Source: Mucilaginibacter mali
GTDB lineage: Bacteria > Bacteroidota > Bacteroidia > Sphingobacteriales > Sphingobacteriaceae
Length of the DNA: 64,000 bases
Assembly (NCBI RefSeq): GCF_013283875.1
Contig: NZ_CP054139.1
Span: 2,418,001-2,482,000, forward strand
Direction: 5' to 3'
Part shown: piece by piece, positions 61,300-64,000 of the stretch
How the letters are laid out: each line of letters opens with the position of its first letter
Position numbering within the stretch: the stretch's first letter is position 1
Notes under the pieces: generated by a model
What the model saw: only the letters and a program-made list of their open reading frames with translations
What the model was told of the DNA's origin: nothing
The model's database searches: none
Program-made: the position numbers and the translations under genes

Positions 61300-63036
61300 A
61301 TGAAAACACTTTTACAATTAGCTGTTTGTGTATGCTTATCCATTTGCCTGTTTACCAATGATGCATCAGCGCAAAAGGCAGCTCCTGCAGGTACGGTTAT
61401 CGTCCCGGCTTCCTCTTTTTTAGGCGGCATGCCTAAGGGCGATATCATTGCCGATGCCCGCGGCGATAGCTGGTATTTCAATAACACGGCGCTGGTGCTT
61501 AATTCGCTAACCAACCTCATAACCTGGGTAAACGTACCCGAAGCCGGCAAATATTATGTATATGTGCGTAGTAGCGGCGAACGCCGTACCGGTTTTAAGG
61601 TAGTAGTGGCCAATATGGTTACGCCCGAGCGTTTTGGCGATACGACGTTGAGCTGGAAGCGCGGTTCGGCGTTTGATTTGAAGGCGGGGCGCACCGTGGT
61701 GAAGATCACCCGCATTAACCCCTCGCCTATTGTTGATGTGATTGTGCTGAGCAAGAATCCAAATCTGAAGGAAGAAGACATCTTGCCCTACCAGCTTAAT
61801 CCCGATGTGGTTTTGCTGAAGGAATATAAGTCGCCGCTATTCCCCGGCCTGCCAAAATTTGGCGATGTAGATGGCGATAAGAAAACCGACTTCCTTATCC
61901 TCTCGCCCGATTTTACAGCAACCATGTTCGATAACTTGGGCAAACAATTATGGCAATACCAGGCACCGCCTGAAAACGCCAGGCTACGCTCTGAATTTGA
62001 AGCCCCGGGCGTGATCTGGGATTTCGACCACGATGGCAAGGCCGAAGTAGTACACTGGCGCTTTATTGACGGTAAGGAGTGGCTGGTGATCGCCAATGGC
62101 CAAACCGGCGAGATCATCCGCAAAACAGAATGGCCTACGCAACCGCTGCCGCATGTGTATAACAATTTCCGTCTGGCCATTGCCAAGTTAACCAAAGGTG
62201 CACCTAACGAAATTGCTGTGTTTACCGATATGGGCGGCACCATTAACACCACCCTGTACGATAGCAACCTGAAACAGCTTTGGCAGCATACCGAAAAACG
62301 GCTAAAGGATAACCAGGGCCATTATATTTACCCGTTGGATATCGACGAGGACGGCATTGACGAAATTCTTGTCGGTTCGCAACTGCTGGATGCCAAAGGA
62401 AAGGAGATCTGGAACCGCTTTGATTTGGTAAACGATAACCACGACCATGCCGATAGCTACAAGGTGATTGATATGGACCACGATGGCAAGCTGGACATTG
62501 TGATATCCAACAGCGAGACCGGCGTTTACGCCATTAAGGGCATGACTAAACAGATCATCTGGCAGGCAGTAGCCGAGCACAGCCAGCAACTGGATGTGGG
62601 CAATTTCCTCCCGGGCGTGCCTGCGCCGCAAACGGTTATCGGTGGACGTACCTATGGCAAGGCCCCTGGCGAACCGGGCCTGGCCAGTCAGCTGTTTTGG
62701 TATGATAACAAGGGTAATTTAGTGAACATGTGGCCGCATGGCTTCCCAATAAACGGTAACCCCAACTTTGTAAGCGGTAACTGGCATGGCAAAGGCGTGC
62801 GCGAAGTTTTTTGGTACAAATTTAAGCTGGATAACAAAGGCGAAGGCGTGCTCTATTTCCCCGATCAGGTTTACCACATGTTTGATTTTACCGGTCGCGG
62901 GGCGGATGAGGTGGTTACCTTTGGTCGTGGCGTGATGCGTATTTATGGCTCACGTACGGCGATACATACAGGTAAGGACAGGAAAGCCGACTTGCGGTAT
63001 TTGCAATTGAATGTGGCTAATCATACGCATTATTAG
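61300..63036 (+). CDS. Secreted FG-GAP/VCBS beta-propeller protein with N-terminal carbohydrate-binding-like domain
   Basis: 578 residues with a signal peptide (1-24). Residues about 33-150 form a beta-sandwich (WYFNNTALVLNSLTNLITWV, GKYYVYVRSSGERR, LKAGRTVVKITR) that resembles carbohydrate-binding modules. From about 185 there are propeller blades marked by calcium-type loops DVDGDKKTD, DFDHDGKAE, DIDEDGIDE and DMDHDGKLD. The overall plan recalls PL11-type rhamnogalacturonan lyases, but I cannot confirm catalytic residues, so lyase activity is only possible. Likely a secreted polysaccharide-binding or -degrading protein. Confidence 0.75.
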   Translation: MKTLLQLAVCVCLSICLFTNDASAQKAAPAGTVIVPASSFLGGMPKGDIIADARGDSWYFNNTALVLNSLTNLITWVNVPEAGKYYVYVRSSGERRTGFKVVVANMVTPERFGDTTLSWKRGSAFDLKAGRTVVKITRINPSPIVDVIVLSKNPNLKEEDILPYQLNPDVVLLKEYKSPLFPGLPKFGDVDGDKKTDFLILSPDFTATMFDNLGKQLWQYQAPPENARLRSEFEAPGVIWDFDHDGKAEVVHWRFIDGKEWLVIANGQTGEIIRKTEWPTQPLPHVYNNFRLAIAKLTKGAPNEIAVFTDMGGTINTTLYDSNLKQLWQHTEKRLKDNQGHYIYPLDIDEDGIDEILVGSQLLDAKGKEIWNRFDLVNDNHDHADSYKVIDMDHDGKLDIVISNSETGVYAIKGMTKQIIWQAVAEHSQQLDVGNFLPGVPAPQTVIGGRTYGKAPGEPGLASQLFWYDNKGNLVNMWPHGFPINGNPNFVSGNWHGKGVREVFWYKFKLDNKGEGVLYFPDQVYHMFDFTGRGADEVVTFGRGVMRIYGSRTAIHTGKDRKADLRYLQLNVANHTHY

Positions 63037-63056
63037 TAGTTTGGTGAAAAACTTGT

Positions 63057-63596
63057 ATGTCGAGATTATTGGCCATCCGGCAAAAACTTAATCTAACCCA
63101 GGAAGAGCTGTTTGAAAAATCAGGCGTTTCGGTGCGCACTATTCAGCGCATCGAAGCGGGCACTAATCCGAAGGGATACACCTTAAAGGCGCTGGCCAAA
63201 GGATTAGGTATAAGCGAAGATGAACTGACCGGGAAGCAGGAGGCGATCTCAGCAAAAGATACCAAGTGGTTAAAACTGATCAACCTTTCGGCCTTCCCCT
63301 TCATGTTCGCTCCACCTTTAAATATCGTAGTGCCGCTGCTTATTATGTTTGCGAAGAAACAGTTTAACCCGCTTACACGGAAAATTGTTACCATACAAAT
63401 TGTATGGACGCTGATCGCCGTAGTATTGGTTTTAAGTGTTATGATGTTGAACGACTGGTTTGCCATCAGGAGCAAGTATATGATGCTGATCCCTATTGTA
63501 TGGGTACTGGTAAACACTTTTATTATACTGATAAACGCGGTGACAATAGACCGGAACAAAGTGCTACGCATTGACATCGGTTTCAGCATTATATAA
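63057..63596 (+). CDS. XRE-family HTH domain fused to three membrane helices
   Basis: 179 residues: an N-terminal HTH_3 domain (about 5-60, LLAIRQKLNLTQEELFEKSGVSVRTIQRIEAGTNPKGYTLKALAKGLGI) and three membrane helices (about 76-96, 110-130 and 140-158). Such membrane-bound XRE proteins are common in Bacteroidota and probably tie DNA binding to the membrane state; the signal is unknown. It starts 20 nt after the FG-GAP gene and may share its transcript. Confidence 0.85.
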   Translation: MSRLLAIRQKLNLTQEELFEKSGVSVRTIQRIEAGTNPKGYTLKALAKGLGISEDELTGKQEAISAKDTKWLKLINLSAFPFMFAPPLNIVVPLLIMFAKKQFNPLTRKIVTIQIVWTLIAVVLVLSVMMLNDWFAIRSKYMMLIPIVWVLVNTFIILINAVTIDRNKVLRIDIGFSII

Positions 63597-63698
63597 CCAT
63601 TTGATCATTTGGCGGGCTGTTGTCGGCCATTTGGCGGCGGGTGTCGTACAGATAACTTTAGGTTTTTATTTTCCTTTGGAACTATAAAAACAATAAAA

Positions 63699-64000
63699 AT
63701 GGCTTACACAAAAATCACGTCAAGGTGCGCATCTATATTGTTACTATGCCTCGCCCTGGGCATACCTGCTTTAGCACAAAAGAAAATCCCTGTAATAAGA
63801 TCTACCACCAGGCATTCCACTATTTACGATGGAATGATAAAAATGCCATGGGATCTGGACCCTAAAGTTAAGACCGATGTTTATTATGTAAACGTACCGC
63901 GCCGGCCAGGCAAAGTAACCCTGGCAACCGATCAGGGCCAGGTTAGCTTTAAAACAAAGTTTGGAAATGATTACGACCTGATCGTGCTGATTAATGATAA
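63699..64000 (+). CDS. Secreted protein, N-terminal part (cut by window edge)
   Basis: The frame opens with ATG at 63699 and runs without stop to the window end (at least 100 residues). The N-terminus has a signal peptide (SILLLCLALGIPALAQK), followed by a beta-rich region with DGMIKMPWDLDPKV, VPRRPGKVTLATDQGQ and FKTKFGNDYDLIVLIND. Family not recognised with confidence. It begins 102 nt after the XRE-membrane gene. Confidence 0.65.
   Translation, partial: MAYTKITSRCASILLLCLALGIPALAQKKIPVIRSTTRHSTIYDGMIKMPWDLDPKVKTDVYYVNVPRRPGKVTLATDQGQVSFKTKFGNDYDLIVLIND

Overview
The window looks like a chromosomal segment of a member of the Bacteroidota, most likely Sphingobacteriaceae close to Mucilaginibacter or Pedobacter; this is inferred from the sequence, not from a search. 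The evidence is: promoters of the Bacteroidota type (TTTG-N19-TAnnTTTG, two perfect copies at 11008-11038 and 40723-40753), almost no Shine-Dalgarno sequences, a type IX secretion sorting domain on a GDSL esterase, DUF4290 next to murA, Mla-type lipid transport genes, OmpA with a thrombospondin type-3 linker, and several families of intergenic palindromes. Most of the window is ordinary chromosome with moderate GC. Local AT-rich departures are the small-peptide cluster (about 5.6-7.2 kb) and the trypsin-like gene at 27090-27941.

Layout. 0-3.5 kb: end of an M1 aminopeptidase, a small membrane protein, and a UvrD/PcrA helicase with a TTG start. 3.6-7.2 kb: an XRE regulator, a divergent TPR protein that carries a histidine-kinase phosphoacceptor helix but no ATPase domain, then five small exported peptides that share a KxNLSQAD-like motif, three of them identical in protein sequence. 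7.2-20 kb: a T9SS esterase, an M20 peptidase with a convergent dipeptide epimerase, DUF4290-murA, OmpA, a MORN/TonB-like protein, OsmC, NDH-2 and an alpha/beta hydrolase. 20-27 kb: a BlaI-M56 pair whose peptidase has a very long tail, then argB-proC and an aspartokinase. 27-33 kb: an orphan trypsin-like protease, a radical SAM/DNA-metabolism pair, Ohr and an amino-acid permease. 33-41 kb: an MFS transporter, an IS1182-type element, GH127 and an aldose epimerase. 41-48 kb: PadR with three tandem HAAS-type membrane paralogues, an Mla ABC operon and a ParDE-like toxin-antitoxin pair. 48-64 kb: ArsR-AHSA1, DUF4920, YceI with a divergent membrane-anchored winged-helix regulator, a hybrid histidine kinase, a DEAD-box helicase, a DUF3857-acyltransferase pair, an Anbu proteasome-like protein with a transglutaminase, a secreted FG-GAP protein, and a secreted protein cut by the right edge.

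How parts work together. Several compact modules are clear from spacing: BlaI-M56 (signal-triggered derepression), MlaE-MlaF-MlaD (lipid traffic), ArsR-AHSA1, Anbu-transglutaminase (4-nt overlap), radical SAM-TIGR03915-like (1-nt gap), toxin-antitoxin (4-nt overlap), argB-proC (4-nt gap). The least explained region is 3.6-7.2 kb, where a regulator, a probable TPR sensor and a set of repeated exported peptides lie together. A peptide-signalling role is a hypothesis only; nothing in the sequence proves it.
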